In this document: piece after piece, positions 12,314 through 25,110 of the stretch
How the letters are laid out: the number at the start of each line of letters is the position of its first letter
Position numbering within the stretch: position 1 is the stretch's first letter
Origin: Breviolum minutum Mf 1.05b.01
Taxonomy: Eukaryota > Sar > Dinophyceae > Suessiales > Symbiodiniaceae
Assembly: GCA_000507305.1 (NCBI GenBank)
Contig: DF239540.1
Coordinates: 1 to 64,000, forward strand
DNA length: 64,000 nt
Direction: 5' to 3'
The notes under the pieces: generated by a model
Seen by the model: only the letters and a program-made list of their open reading frames with translations
The model's database searches: none
Told to the model about the DNA's origin: nothing
Position numbers and translations under genes: made by a program

Positions 12314-13920
12314 TGAGTCGTTTACCTGCATGGTCATTATTATCAATTCCTGCAGTTTGCCTGCAGTCGCTTCAATTTCAATCATGTTCTGTCATTTCCA
12401 TCACATGTTGACTCACTTTATGAAAGTGTCAGAGTTTTAATGTTTTCAATATCACATTTCTTGGTGTACCTTCCTGCTTTCACCAGTGTCAGTGCAGTAG
12501 CATGCTGCTACAACACCCGTTGTAGCGTTTCAAAGCTACATGCACATGGCTTGAAAGGCGCTTAAGGGGCACCTGTCACTGTACAGCGACAAGGTGCCAA
12601 ATGTGCCAACCTCGGTTGTGTGGAAGACAAGCCGAGTTTTTTTACGCCGAAAGTGGCTTAGAGCTTTGAGCTTTTTCAAGCCCAGCTGTGAAGGCGACAG
12701 GTGCCTCACAGCTCGGCTTAGTGGCTTGGCACGAGCTAAGCTCGTTCCATTTCCACGGGCTGAGTCCAGCCACCCGCGACCAAAAAGCAAGCACTGTGAA
12801 GTTGAGGGAATGGATAGCATAGAATAGCATAGAACAGCATGGTTTTCAAAAGTTTTGAATATCTTGACCTTGTCGTACTATGTCGTACTGCACTGCAGTG
12901 TTGGGAAGAACTGGAATAGCATGGAAAGGTATGGAATGCAGGAGGCTTCGAAGCCGCTTTGGCTCCGCAGAAGCACCTATGAGACCGCAGGATGAGTGCA
13001 GCAAGTTGCAATTATCATCCTGTCACACGTTGCCGCATGCTATAGCAGTACCACCTTGCCTTACAAAATGCCATACAATTGCAGGGCATCAACAGCCTTT
13101 TTGCTACACAATGCACAAAAATAGAGGGCCTTGCTCGCCCAGACGCTCCAGATCAGGGCATAAAGGTCATGGCCCATTCTCATCCATCCTGTATTGTTTC
13201 TATAGGATGGGCAGAGGTAACACATGAACCATGCCGCATCCTCCTTATGCAGACAAGTCCAGGCCCCAGAAAGCCGGGAAAGCCGGGAAAGCCTTCACAA
13301 ATGAAGGGATGCAAGAAGAACGTACACATACTACGGTGTCACGCACTGTCACGTACATGTACGTACTATTTCAAAATTTTTGGATGAGGGATGAAAGACT
13401 GGTTGCTTCAACTTCCCCAAATCACTTTGTGACCATTGCTGCGAGGGCGTGGCTGTTTGCTGATGCATGGCCTATAGCTTTTGTTCGCTGGTTTGCTTTC
13501 ACCGTTCCATGTACCAGAATTATGTTGCAGAAGGCGTGCCGTCGCAGCTTCTACTCTGCCGCAAGTCAGTTACATCATATCTACGCTGCAGACAGCGTTG
13601 ACCGATGTTGACAGTTTGTGGCCAGCATGGTTCATTTGCATCATAGTCATAATCTCTCTTCCCGGAAATTTTTGACTTGTAAGAATTCGGCAAGCTCAGT
13701 TCAGGATTCATGATCCACAAAAATCTAAAAGCAAGACATGTATGAATTCGCCCTCCCCGACTGAATAATATTATAGAAAAATTAAAATTCAATGCGTCAA
13801 AAGCCTTCACACAAGACACTCTGAAAGCGCCCATGTCCATGCTATTTGCGCTGCTTCGGTGGACCGTTCCTTGGGATTGATGCTGGCCGATGCAGCGTCA
13901 GCATAGTTGGAATACTCCAA

Positions 13921-16306
13921 ATGCAGCCCACAGAAGCCAAAGCTGCTCCACCCGCACCAAATGCACAGCCCAAAGCACCCGACACAAAATCCCAAAACGT
14001 GCCAGCAAAGCCAGCAGTTGCAAAGCCAAAGGCCCCAAAGCCAGGGCCAGCCACTCCAAAGACACCTGATGCTCCTGCCAGTATTGACCAATCTACAAAT
14101 GCCTATCCAAAGCCAAAGCCCAAACCAAAAGCAGCCAACCCCACCGACCCCGCCAACACTGCATTGCAACCCCCACCTCCCAAAGAAAAACAGCAGTCAG
14201 TGCCGAAGTCTGATCAGGGGCCTCCTAAAGTGCCACCAAAGCAAGGGAAGCAACTGGAGGCCAATCAGCCTACCAAGGCATTCGCCAAGCTACAGCCACC
14301 ACCTGTCAAGTCAGAAATACTCCAACCACCGAAGAAACAGCCACCAGCCAAATCACCGATCAAGGCAGAACCACCCACAGCTGCTGGCCAGCCAGCAAAG
14401 GCCGCGCCTAAGCTGCCAATTAAGGCCGAGGGGCAGAGTTTGCCAACCAATCCGCCCAAAGCCATTCCGAAGATGCAAGCAGCTGGGGGAACTGTTCCGG
14501 TCAAGCCAATCCAAAAAGCACCCAGCAAAGCCAACTCTGGTGAGGAGCAGGTGCCGCCGAAAAGCGGAGCTACCAATGTGGGCCAGCCAATGGCAAAGCC
14601 CAAAAGTGACCAGCCCATGCTTCCTGCTAAGGCTAAAGCCAAAGGCCTTCAACCTCCCAAAGCCAAAGCGAAGTCTTTGCCCGAGGAACGCCAGGCCGAA
14701 GAATTGAAACAGTCAGAATCATTGCCACCTAAAGCTTCCACTGAAGATTTACCGCAAAGCCATCTCGGAACGCCTGAGAAGTTGAAGACAGATCTACATA
14801 TTGAGACTGCTCAAGGCCAGAAGGAAAAGGTAGTAGATGGCATAGATGACTATGAGGCCTCCAACCACGAAAAGCAGGTGATGGAGCAAATAGACCTCGA
14901 TTTGCCACGAACCTTTCCGCACGTCCGAGAGGTGGACATCCAACGGGCAAGTATCCGATACGTGCTTCTGAACTATAGCAGATCCAATCCGCACATTGGG
15001 TACTGTCAGGGCATGAGCTTCCCTGCGGCAGTGCTTTGTGCCAATTTATCTCAGTCAGCTGCCAACACTCGGTTTCAGTCTTGTTTGGAAAAGGTCCGAG
15101 AGCTTTGGCTTCCAGGATTCCACATTTTTGAGACTGTCAAGCAGGCATTTGATGCGCTTCTGGAGCATCAGTCACAAACGCTGGCACGATCCTTTCAAGC
15201 GCAGGATGTCATTTTAGATGTGTTTTTACTGGATGCATGGTTGACAATGTTCGCACGATGGCTTCCGTTCCAAATGTTGCAACGTGTGCTGGATTTTGTC
15301 GAGTCTCAAGGCTTTTCTGGAGTGCTGTCTTTGACAGTGGCAGTGGTTAACTACCATCGCGATTCGATTGTAGGAGTCGAGAAGTCCGATGCATTGCTAG
15401 AGCTCTGGAAGTGTTTGCAATGGGATGCCTCTCAAGCTCCTTTGGAGGAGTTGCTAGAAGTTGCGAGAGGCCGGCCTTTCACAAAACACCACTATTTTGA
15501 TCTATTTTGTTGAACATGCAGAGTGGAAACTTAGTAGGTCAGTTGGTACCTACATGTGTATTAGACGCATTTGGGTCACAGCTATGTGTGCCACAACCAT
15601 TATCGGATCCGGATCCATGTGTCAATTGATGTAAATTGGCTTGCCGCATGCGCCTTGCACTTACCAGACACCAGATGCGTTAACCTTTTCATATCTTTTC
15701 TAAAGCGTATAGCACAGTGTGCCAGGGGAAATTGTGCAAAGTCTGACTGCTTAATACTGCTGCAGCATTGCAGGAATGCTTCCCAAAGCAAAGGAGCTGC
15801 TGGCAGAGCAGTGTACCATGCCACGCGCTGTGAAGGATGTTGTTGGATTGGCATTTGAAAGACGAGGCTCTTCCTGGAATATGTTTGCCCCAAACTCCCA
15901 CTCATTTGCAAGAACAACACCCAGCCCGACTTGTTTGATTTTGATTGATCATTTTTGGCCATTTGTGTCAGCCGAATTTCATTCATTTGCACAACTGCAC
16001 TTCAGGCACGTTGGCACATATTTGCACCACTCACCTAGCCATGCATCGTTACTTGTCGCAAGCACTTTTGCGCCGTCAGGCCCACAGATCCTCCATGCGG
16101 ATACAGGTACAGACATCTTGGATCTTTTATCGCAGGAATCTTGGGAACGATGGAAGGCACAAGCAGAAAGATTTCGAAAAGCGACCCCTGCTGACTCTGA
16201 GAAGTTTGAGAAGGACACCAAGGATACAAAGAATGGAAGTCACAGCAGCAAGAGCAGCTTCTTAAGCATCTTTCGATGTGGCCGCTCCCGCATCCTGGCA
16301 TACTAG
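13921..16306 (+). CDS. TBC-domain protein (putative Rab GTPase-activating protein)
   Basis: Three exons, 13921-15469, 15774-15866 and 16107-16306, join in phase to a 613-residue protein. Both introns are GC-AG and both junctions fall inside a Gly codon (G|GA, G|GT). The first ATG in the open frame is 13921; an in-frame stop lies at 13822-13824. Residues 1 to about 310 are low complexity, rich in Pro, Lys and Ala. From about 320 the TBC signature appears: a DLPRTFP motif with the catalytic arginine finger (R330) and GYCQGM with the glutamine finger (Q363), followed by the conserved LDAWLTMFARWLP helix. TBC proteins accelerate GTP hydrolysis by Rab GTPases in membrane traffic. The first TBC motif (RxGxPxxxR..W) is not visible, so the N-terminal subdomain may be divergent or in an unseen exon. 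Exons 2-3 give a helical tail with SQESWERWKAQAERFRK. Without splicing exon 1 would end at TGA 15511-15513. Confidence 0.82.
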
Positions 16307-16400
16307 ATCCCAAGATGTTTTCAAGTTTTCAACTAGATTCTGCATTTTTTTCAGTGTCAGGGGTTTTTTAAATGGGGGAGGTATTTTTTTGGGGATTTTN

Positions 16401-16503
16401 ACCACAAAAACACCACCATAAAAACACCACCCCAAAAACACCACCACCAAAACACCACCACAAAAACACAAAAACACCACCACACCACCACAAAAACACC
16501 ACC
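16401..16503. repeat. 12-bp minisatellite (AAAACACCACCA-like) next to a single N
   Basis: Units of ACCACCACAAAA and variants run on after one ambiguous base at 16400, followed by A-rich runs to about 16577. The single N suggests a collapsed or joined assembly gap at the repeat. Confidence 0.8.
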
Positions 16504-16577
16504 CGTGAGCTGGAAAGAAAGCAGGCACAAAGCCCACAGACAAAAAAAAAAAATGCCCAAAAAAAAAAGAAAAAAAT

Positions 16578-17622
16578 TCCCAAAACAAGTCCGCACCCTT
16601 TTTAAATCTAGGGAGAAACTTCAGAAACCCGACTTCAACAAAGACTATTCCTTTACTCAACTCACTACGGTCTGGAGTTCAGATACCGAGCAGTTGTGCA
16701 TTGCAAGGAGCTGACTCAGATGAAGTCCTGACGAAACCCACGACGGAAATGGACAAGGAATGACGACAATACTTGGTCGCAGTGAGCTTTGCACAGTGCG
16801 GATCGGTGCAACGCACCAGAGCCAGCTGGAGAAGAATCACCAGTAGATGAATTCATGACACATGGTATAACTCTCTCAATATAGTCTGCCTCTTTACAAC
16901 AGCTTTTGGATCAATTCCCCCCGTCTCCAAAACCAAGCGTTTCAAATCGTTTCAAGATGTTTCAAGGCATAACTAAGGGTTTTGCTGAACATACCGGATG
17001 CAAATATCATTCCAGATAGAACAAGAAACTTAGCCCAGATTTTCCTGGCTATATTGTAATTCATTTCTATTTGGTAGAATCTATACATCGAATACCTGCT
17101 GAAAATGAATTATGGGGATATTTTTGGATGAACTTTTTTGAACTATACATCATTTCCAATGCAGAAGATATCCTAGATGGAAACGTTGGGACCTATAAAT
17201 TCCCGAATTGAAAGTAACGTTTGCAGATAAACTTTTCTATGTGATGTTGAATGACTTAATGTTACCTATCTATATAATTCATTTCAATCCCAATGCACAA
17301 TATATAATCAAAGGGGCACTAAATGTTAGTCATTAATGATTATTTGTAATTTTGATATAATAATGCTTTAATATGAGCCCACCATATTACATCCATAATA
17401 TCATAATATATTCTTTTAATGTATGCTCATGCAGTGTAGGGAAGACTGTCAGTGGACAGTCTGACCATGCAGCATGGCGGCCTCTAACATCCTCACCCAA
17501 AAAGGTGATTTAGGTAATGCATGGTAATGCCCCCGGGAACAAGAACAGGCCTGTGACTTTATTTGATTGTGACGTCATGCGCTAGCAGCTGCTCTGTTGT
17601 CAAGCCCTCCTGTTTGTTGCAG
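16578..17622. other. AT-rich gap without supported gene
   Basis: About 1 kb, strongly AT-rich from 16860 to 17440. No exon with both clean boundaries and protein-like composition was seen. Confidence 0.4.
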
Positions 17623-18558
17623 GATCCATCAAATTCCCTCCTTGCCGGCTTGTAATACAAGCTCTTGTTTCACTACACCCGGGTTTGCAGGAATATGTAC
17701 AGCAGTTTGGCTTTGACACTGGTTTGCAAGGCACACTGGCGCAGCACCTTTCTTTATCACACTAAACTGCGAAGGAACTCGATGAAACCATCCTCAGGCG
17801 ACCTAAATGAAAGATATATAGACCAAGAAACCTCTATGGGTGACGCATATAGGTGCCGCCGAGAGGTTCTGCTCCAAATTTTTGATAGAACTGCTGTGCA
17901 ATGCTTGCCTGAAACCAAGCTCCTAGAAGGAGCCGTTAATGCTTTGCTTATGGCCACTTCGAAAAGCATGTGCGGCTGGGGGTCTCCTTGGAATTTCCAG
18001 CAATACACTGTTTGGCTTGTTCCGGCTGGGCCCAACCCCACCTCCAAAGCTTTGGCTGTCCGCCTTTCCTTGGAACATGTGAGGTTGCAGCCGGTCTTTG
18101 TCAAGGAGCTGACCGATTTGCTATGATTTGAGGGTCTGGCAATGTCAACTAGTATTGGATATAGACTTGGATGATATTGATTCTCCAGCAATCATGCTCC
18201 ATGTCAGCCAGCGGACTGACAACAATGAAACGTATTGAGTCCAAGGCCCTGAGTGACTTAGCAAAAGGTTAGAAATTCAAAACAACAATTCGGGTGCAGC
18301 TGCACAGTCAACGAAAGATGTTAGTTGCAAGGATGCTTCCCTGGAGTATTTGCACGAGCAGCTCACAGGCATCCGCTATATAGACAATTTGAACATGACT
18401 AGGTCAGAGATCAAAGACTGGGTTTGTTGTTGGCGGTTGTACTGCGCAAATCTTGCTCGGCTGTTGAAGGTGGCAGGCGGCACTTCCCCTCGAACGAACC
18501 TAGGCAGGATCATGCACAGAAGGTCACCTTGTCAGAGGTCACCACAGAGATCTTCTAG
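17623..18558 (+). CDS. Multi-exon unrecognised protein (5' end not found)
   Basis: Six exons, 17623-17643, 17691-17730, 17798-18110, 18212-18267, 18300-18368 and 18470-18558 (TAG 18556-18558), total 588 bases and keep phase at all five junctions. Donors are GC (17644), GC (17731), GA (18111), GT (18268) and GC (18369). The product, 195 residues from this point, contains REVLLQIFDRTAVQCLPETK and a Trp-rich segment (WGSPWNFQQYTVWLVPAGP), then a charged C-terminus. I do not recognise it. The proposed intron 18268-18299 is only 32 bp, which is odd; if it is not an intron the fourth exon ends at TAG 18271. No initiation codon was identified. Confidence 0.5.
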
Positions 18559-20156
18559 CAGTTGCAGTGTTACAGTAGTTGGCTTGGTTGAGAAAGTTGA
18601 GAAAGATCATCTTACATACAACAACAATAACATATTATACTCTACATCTATATGTACAGTAAATATTATATAAATTTCATACCAGGCACTCCTCCAAAGT
18701 TTTGATGAAGCAGGAGCTGCCCAGTGACTGCGAGATATTTTTGCAAAGATCCGTACCGGCAAATGCATGCAAAAGGTCTAGTCCCTTACACCGCCTATAT
18801 AGATATACCAATGATGTTTGAATGTGTTTCATGTCTGTCTCTGTACAGCATGGGATTTTTTTTATGATAGTCACAACATTGCTATGCTTCCTTCAGAGTT
18901 CACCTTGCCCCCAGGCATCGTGAAGCTGTCATGCAGCGAGATGAGACCCCGAACAGGCACAGACCGCAAAAACCCAACATGCCATCAGCAAGAGACGTCG
19001 GATATTATTGCAACAGAGGATCAATTCCATGTAATAACCATGTATTGACCATTGTTAAATTAAGTATAGGAAAGGCAGCACTTTTGAGCCTGAAACAATA
19101 GGAAGTTTTGGAGATGTGTGGACGCACAATCCCTTTAGTGGTGCTGACGAAAGGGATCAGGACATGGAACATGTGCCAATTTCTGGAGCTGGAGTGAATG
19201 TGCCCTTTGTGCATTTTTTGCGCCTTCGTCGCGTGACGTCGCACACTGGCCTTTGCAATCGCAAAGCCGTGCGACCGCTCAATGGTGCTGTGTTGGCGGC
19301 AGAAACTGGCTGCCCAATGAAATGTCTCCAGCTCTGGTGTGGCCCATGGGGGCTAGACTGGTAGATACTGGTGGTACCTAGTAGGTACTGGATCCTGCGT
19401 TTGCCGCATCTCAGGTATACTCACAGGACTCACAGTGTTCAACCTGATGGAAGATATGGGAGTAGTGCTGATACCCATTTTGCCTGGGTCTCAGAGAATC
19501 TGATTTGCTAAAAGATTTGCTTCCAGCTTAAGATTACTGTGAGCATTTGGCAGCCCTGCAAGCACTTTGAGCATCTTACATCATCTTACACGTGAAAAGG
19601 AGTTCAGATGATCTTCTACCGCCAGCAGGTTCCGATGCGACACAGCCTGAAATCTTCTGAAAGGTTCCGGACGATTCCTGGTGCAGCAGCCCTGATCTTA
19701 GCAATTTGCAGCATACATAGCAGTTTGCTTGGAACCAGGAAATTGTTCAGATAGTAAAGTTTGTTGATGTTTTTAGAGTCTATGCATATGGTTCTTCATA
19801 GTCAACCTAAAAACTTTGCACTTAAACACTCAAAATGTGAAGTCTTTGGGCTGAAAGATCCAAAAACAAGGAACTCAAGGGCCGATAGTGGATTGGATAC
19901 AGATCCGCACGGCAAACCCAACATTTATGTGAAGTCTTGGGTCAAGTAGATTTAGAATGATTTAGTTTTACAGAAGGCAAATGAGGACAGGTGAAGACCA
20001 TAAGGTAGCATAGACCCAGGGCAAAAGGATTACTGTAATTTTCCAAGGACGGCTGCAGCTTTCCACCAAGCAATATATTTGGCACTAATCATAGTGACTT
20101 AAGAACTTAAGAATAGGACGTAGGGGACGTGGTGTGCTTGCGCCCCATGGAGTGCC
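18559..20156. other. Gap with weak exon candidates
   Basis: A stretch after an acceptor near 18912 reads HREAVMQRDETPNRH and stays open to about 19100, and an open frame at 19116-19364 (ADERDQDMEHVPISGAGV) looks partly protein-like. Neither could be joined to other exons. Confidence 0.3.
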
Positions 20157-20304
20157 ATGAAGAGGGCCGGACGCCCGAAGCTTTCCTTTGATGAGTCGTC
20201 CGATGAAGAAGGAGGTGCCTTTTCCCCTTGTCCTTGCAGCAATAGACGCAGAAATTGAGAGCCAAGCAAAGTCCGTACCATTGTATCATGCATCTATGCC
20301 GTAG
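20157..20304 (+). CDS. Small AT-hook-like acidic protein, possible 25-nt intron
   Basis: ATG 20157 starts MKRAGRPKLSFDESSDEEG; the RAGRPKL core resembles an AT-hook, a minor-groove DNA-binding motif, next to an acidic Ser/Glu patch. Contiguous reading closes soon after. Removing 20215-20239 (GT...CAG, pyrimidine-rich, 25 nt) restores a phase-matched exon 20240-20304 ending with TAG, giving 40 residues. Such a short intron is unusual, so the second exon may instead join a different donor. This might be only the end of a larger gene. Confidence 0.35.
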
Positions 20305-20523
20305 ATCTCTGTATCAGTAGAACCGGATGAGCCGGTGCAAAAGTTTCATGGGTAAAGTGCTTATCAGACTTATTATTTGAGGAAAGAAGTTGAGCAAATC
20401 GCTAAAACGTTCAAACAGAATCCTTTATGTGAATGGGAACTTTATGTAATGTTGTTGGTAGTTTGCAGGTGTGCTGGAAAACGGTAAGCGCCGCCAGCAC
20501 CAGTAGCAGATATGCACTGACAG

Positions 20524-20622
20524 CAGCACCATTTTATAGCCCCACCGCCAGAAGAAGAAACTCCATTGCCAGCAGCATGGTCAGAAGCACCACCAAAGGC
20601 AGCAGCAGCAACAGCAAAATGA
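20524..20622 (+). CDS. 3'-terminal exon, Pro/Ala-rich
   Basis: Follows an acceptor ending at 20523 (ctgacag), phase 0, 32 codons reading HHFIAPPPEEETPLPAAW and ending in an Ala-rich stretch before TGA 20620-20622. A short upstream exon (VLEN, after 20468) is possible but its phase does not match. Unrecognised. Confidence 0.35.
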   Translation, partial: QHHFIAPPPEEETPLPAAWSEAPPKAAAATAK

Positions 20623-21133
20623 GTCTTGGACATACAAACCAAAACGATAACAGAACGATAACAAAAACGATAAAGTTGTGGTTAGCCAAGCCCCAGGTGC
20701 AGACACGTCTCCGCCAGCATCAAATACAGTGCGCTAAGTTACTAACTTTTGTCAAATCCTGACTGCCCATGCCTAGCGCAATAAATAGCGATGTTCCACT
20801 TGGAAAAAGATCTTGCAGCTAGCACGTGCTTAGTGATGGTCAAACAACAAATGTCACATTGGATTTCAGTCATTTGCATTTTCCCTCTGGTCGATTCATT
20901 GCATGATGTCATATACATGGTTGTTCCTTTGTAAAGCGACGAAGGTTGACCCTTTTTGCTACTATGTATTTGAAACCCTTGCAAAACGATAAAGGATCAA
21001 TTTCTTGTAAAACGATTAAGAGTTAAAAAACCGGTATCAAAACGATAACATTCATAAATTTTCATAAAGTTTCCACTTTTGGTGAAGGGAATTTTGACGC
21101 TAGCTCAGTTGCCTACATACTATAGTGTTGAAA

Positions 21134-21478
21134 ACGCAGCAACAAGAACAAGAACAACAACAACAACAACAACAACAACGGCAACAACAACAGCAACAGC
21201 AACAACCACGGCGATGACAACGACGCCGACCACAACAACAATGACGACAAAAACAACAATGACGACAACAACAACAACAACAACCACAACCACAACCGCA
21301 ACGACAAAGACAATGACAATGACAATGACAACGACAACGACAATGACAATGACAACAACGACAACGATGACGATGACGGGGACCAACCACAACGCGTCGA
21401 CGACGACGACGACCACCACCACCACCACCGCAGAAATTTACTCTTCTCTACTCTTCTCTACTCTTCTCTACTCTTCTT
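21134..21478. repeat. Trinucleotide microsatellite (AAC/ACG/ACA) and adjacent TACTCTTCTC array
   Basis: About 21134-21427 is an imperfect trinucleotide run (mainly CAA/ACG) open in several frames on both strands, giving poly-Thr, poly-Val or poly-Cys peptides that are by-products. It is followed at about 21437-21478 by four copies of a 10-bp CTCTTCTCTA unit. Confidence 0.9.
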
Positions 21479-21680
21479 TGTTGTACTCTACCTCATTCTA
21501 TACCATTCTGCTTTACTATTGTTGACTCTACTCCATTCTAATTTAATTACATTTCACTACTAGCTATAATACTGTCGTCTTTGCTACGCTACCCTGCGCT
21601 GCTCTACTCTTCCCTTTTTACAAATCTCAAAATCTCCGTAGACCTTTCAGCCTTTCAATGCTGGCTGTGGACTTTCACAG

Positions 21681-22875
21681 CGGCATTGCACTCGGGCTGG
21701 GCTGTCCTGAAAGAAACCAGTCCTTCAGAGCTGGCAGCTGGCGCCCTGTCCCGCGTGTCCTTTTGTCTCACAGGGTCACTGCTCAAAAAGCTGTGGAGAG
21801 ATACACGTTTGCTTTTCCAGAACCCTTTGTCGTATGTTGACATCGGAAATTTCTCAAGTAAACTTCTAATATTCTATATTCTGTCCTTGTCATGTCCTTG
21901 TCAAACTCAGCAGTGTTTTGGTTGCCTAGCAACCCTCATAAGCTGACACAAAACTCACTAGATGTTTTGTTGTTTCTGTATGTGTTGTGTACAGCATGTA
22001 TGCTGTATTGAGTATATATGGTTTGTCAGGTTAAATCTCTGTAAATCAATATGCGGTATTGCAGCAGTTGGCAGTTGTAGTATGGCTAATGGCTATTAGT
22101 AGGTTACTGAGTGCAGCATTGCAGTTGTGTCTTGTGGTATTGCTTTAGGCATTTCAGTCTTGTAGTGGTGAAATACCTCCTACTCTTGGTAGTCCTTTGA
22201 TAGTCCCTGTGGTCTTCTTTTCCACTCACTATAAGAATGCGTGTAGTGAATTGTTTTTCTCTCTGCTCAACTCCCTCGCCGTGTATTATTTGTTTTTTTA
22301 ATGAGGGACATTTGTTTCTCGGTTCCAAAGCATCAAGGGTGCCTGATTGATCATCACCAATCAACGAGCTCACCAAATTACAAATAAGATATCTACTGCC
22401 TGGCATTTGCCCCAGATCCCTGAAGACATCCCAATATATTTCTTTCAACTGCTTCCACATTGAATCTCTCCCGGGTATGCAGCTATACTGACTATACATG
22501 TATGTTTCAGAAATTCTTGCATTCCGATAGTTTTTGCGTTGTGTGCTCAATGTTTAATTTGGGTTTGCCCACATTCTGTTCGGGCTTTCGGTTCGATGAT
22601 TTTGATTTGCGTTGAAGGTGAGGCAAAACCAAAGCTCCCGCGAATTCAGCGAGGCGTTCCAAAGCTGCCAGAAAGCAAGCAGGCGCCACAAGAGTCCCAC
22701 GAGCCATGTTTTGATGTTTGATATTTTTTTCTTTTGTTTTTCATTGAATTGAAAAAGTCAGTTCTATGATTGTTTACATCTGCAGGTAGAAGCTGACAAG
22801 GCAGCAGTTCCAGAAGCGCAAAGCTTGGCACAGGCGTGGTTTGTCATGCCGTGGTTTGATCAGCACTTCAACTAA
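21681..22875 (+). CDS. Three-exon C-terminal part of an unrecognised protein
   Basis: Exons 21681-21857, 22618-22715 and 22786-22875 (TAA 22873-22875) join in phase through two GT-AG introns. The encoded 120 residues contain a helical, Leu-rich first exon (SPSELAAGALSRVSFCLTG, then KKLWRDTRLLFQNPLSYVDIG), a Pro/Lys-rich second exon (KPKLPRIQRGVPKLPESK) and a terminal AQAWFVMPWFDQHFN. I recognise no family. The first exon begins in phase 1, so upstream exons exist, possibly beyond the microsatellite at 21.1-21.5 kb. The second exon is open in another frame too, but only this one joins both neighbours. Confidence 0.5.
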
Positions 22876-22926
22876 ATGTGCAAAATACATGTTAAATATA
22901 ATATGTGTGTATATGCGTTTCGTATA

Positions 22927-22975
22927 TAGTGATATATATATATATATTATATTATATAAATGTTATTTTACATAT
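22927..22975. repeat. TA-rich microsatellite
   Basis: Short (TA)n/TATTATAT stretch; low complexity only. Confidence 0.7.
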
Positions 22976-23636
22976 ATCATATGACCTGAGCAGCATGAAT
23001 GATAAGCAGGTCATAGACACACGCGGAAGCAGATGTGATAGAGACAGAGAGGGAGAGTATATACAAGAGAAAACGTATATTACATATATACCTTCTTTTT
23101 CATTGGTTTCACTTGCAAGCAGCACTTAACGTGAAGCTGTAGCCTGAACTTTGCTAAGTTTGAACTCGCCGGGCTTGGTGTGTTTTTTTTTTTTTTTCCG
23201 GCCTCATGGGGGTCCTACTGGGGGCCCGAGTCAAGCGTGCCTGCTTTAGTGCTTTGTGTAGCCTTTTCCTGTAGTCCTCAGTGGGCAAGCCTTTGGGGGA
23301 CCTTTGCACAGCCACAAGTCTCTTCCTTACTCTTCTTGTGCCTCACCCTTTGGGAGCATACTCTTAGAAGGAAGGAGTTTGGAATCCTGTTTGGCTATCT
23401 CGGGCAGGTTCTGCCTTACTTGTACTGTACTCATTGCTGCAATGAAATGTGATAAACCAATCAACTACTGTAATCTCAAGACTTGTCCGACGTTCCGTGC
23501 GATCACGCAGGGGCCCGGACTGACTAAGACTCAGCAAGAGCAGTGAAAGCAATTACCTAGAAAGTCTGAACGGGCCAGCGTCCAATCTACATCATTCCTT
23601 TTGTACAATATGCATTCAGACAATTCACTTTTTCAG

Positions 23637-23836
23637 TGGACCTTTTGGAAATCCAGGTAGCTGCTTTGCGAGCAGCTCTGGGCCTTGGTCGGGCCAAACA
23701 GGAAGAAAAGAACCTTGGTCGGCCAAGGAAGACTCCACGAGCTTCTGCGTTGGTGGGGATGTGTTCGGGCTTACTCACAAACAGTCAATTGTTTCAAGAG
23801 GTTGTAAGCCGGATGCGCATGCCACACATCATTTAG
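23637..23836 (+). CDS. 3'-terminal exon with AT-hook-like GRPRK motif
   Basis: After an acceptor ending at 23636 (tttttcag) the frame is open for 65 codons to TAG 23834-23836. It begins with a helix (VAALRAALGLGRAKQEEK), then NLGRPRKTPRAS, whose GRPRK core matches an AT-hook, and ends in an amphipathic segment (NSQLFQEVVSRMRMPH). It could be a nuclear DNA-binding protein; this is inference from the motif alone. Upstream exons were not found. It may contain a further intron near 23790. Confidence 0.45.
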
Positions 23837-25110
23837 CTGGCATAAGTGGGGGAGTAAGCAAGGATGGAGGATGCGCAGGCAGGGGTAAGGCCATGAGCAG
23901 TCGACCTTACTTGCTGAGTAGCTGGATTGGTAGTATATTGATATGATCCCAAATTCGAGCCAGCGACAGTGAACTAAGGCCATTAGATTCGGAGAATCTT
24001 GCTTCCCAACCGGCAAAGTTGTTCTGGCCTTAAATTCAGAATTCAAACCATCACTGAGGTCTCAAAGTCACACTGCCGTTAAACTACCTGGCTTGACAGA
24101 TTTTGATGGATTTGTGGGATTGGATTCCCTCAGGCCAGCGAGCATGCGTGATATCCAAACCTTTTCTGCATCTTGGAATGATTTTTGCCATTTGATGTAC
24201 ATGTCAAGGCTTCCTGTGCAGCGTTGTGTAAAAACTGTCTGGATACTTAGGAGTTTCTTCGGCTAAGTCCTGCAATTCAAGAAGCGTCAATGAAGATGTC
24301 TGCCGATGAACCTCGGCTCAGGGCAAATTCCAAAGATATCCAAAGATCAATTACATCATATTACGTCACTAATCCATACTTCATACATCGATCTTGATAC
24401 CAATGTCACGTGTGTATACTGTCGGTATACAGTCTGCATACATGTTTTATACTTTTGAGTACACTTTTGTTGATTGCTTTGTTTGTGTTTGAAATGTATT
24501 TCAAGCAAAGTCCATAATAGGATCCTATAGCATGGTCCTATAGGCAAATCAATAAACACTCGATAAGAGCATCAGCAATGGAGTTCAATATGTGCTGCCC
24601 GATCACTATCGGATGATGTCCACATGTCGGCAGTTTCATTGCTCGATTGCCTGCAACAGATTGCATCAAATTGCGCAATGCTTGTCAGTATTACTGAATT
24701 TTTACGTGCATTTGTCCAGCATTTGCATGCATTAAACTGCATTAGCCCCAAGGAGCTGACAGCCTTGTGCGAGACTGCAGCGGCTTAATAGCAATGGTCA
24801 AGCCACATTCCTCTCAACCCCTGGACCCTAACGGCGCTCTGCCCAATATTGTTGCTGACTAGGGAATTGGGAATTCGTAAGGCACCATATTCATGGAATT
24901 CTACAAATGTACATCAGATATGAGACTCGAAGGCCTGTGCACCATATGTAGTAGTGACCTACAGGAACGTTCCTCTCAGCTGCCCATATACTCATGCCGT
25001 TCACTATAGTGATTTTTCCGTAGGACTACACAGTGGGGGCGCATCCTCCCGCGGCATTTGCATAAAACTGCCATAAAACTGCCATAAAACTGCCATTTTT
25101 TTTCTTTCAG
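23837..25110. other. Gap without supported gene
   Basis: No protein-like exon with clean boundaries was seen in these 1.3 kb. Confidence 0.4.

Noticed and set aside
14265-14652. Minus-strand frames with Gly/Leu/Ala-rich, membrane-like peptides
   Set aside because: Antisense shadow of the Pro/Lys/Ala-rich exon of the TBC gene.
16505-16714. Lys-rich open frame after the 12-bp minisatellite
   Set aside because: Composition follows from A-runs; no acceptor or partner exon.
21100-21525. Long open frames with poly-Thr, poly-Val or poly-Cys on both strands
   Set aside because: They arise from the trinucleotide repeat and have no flanking exon structure.
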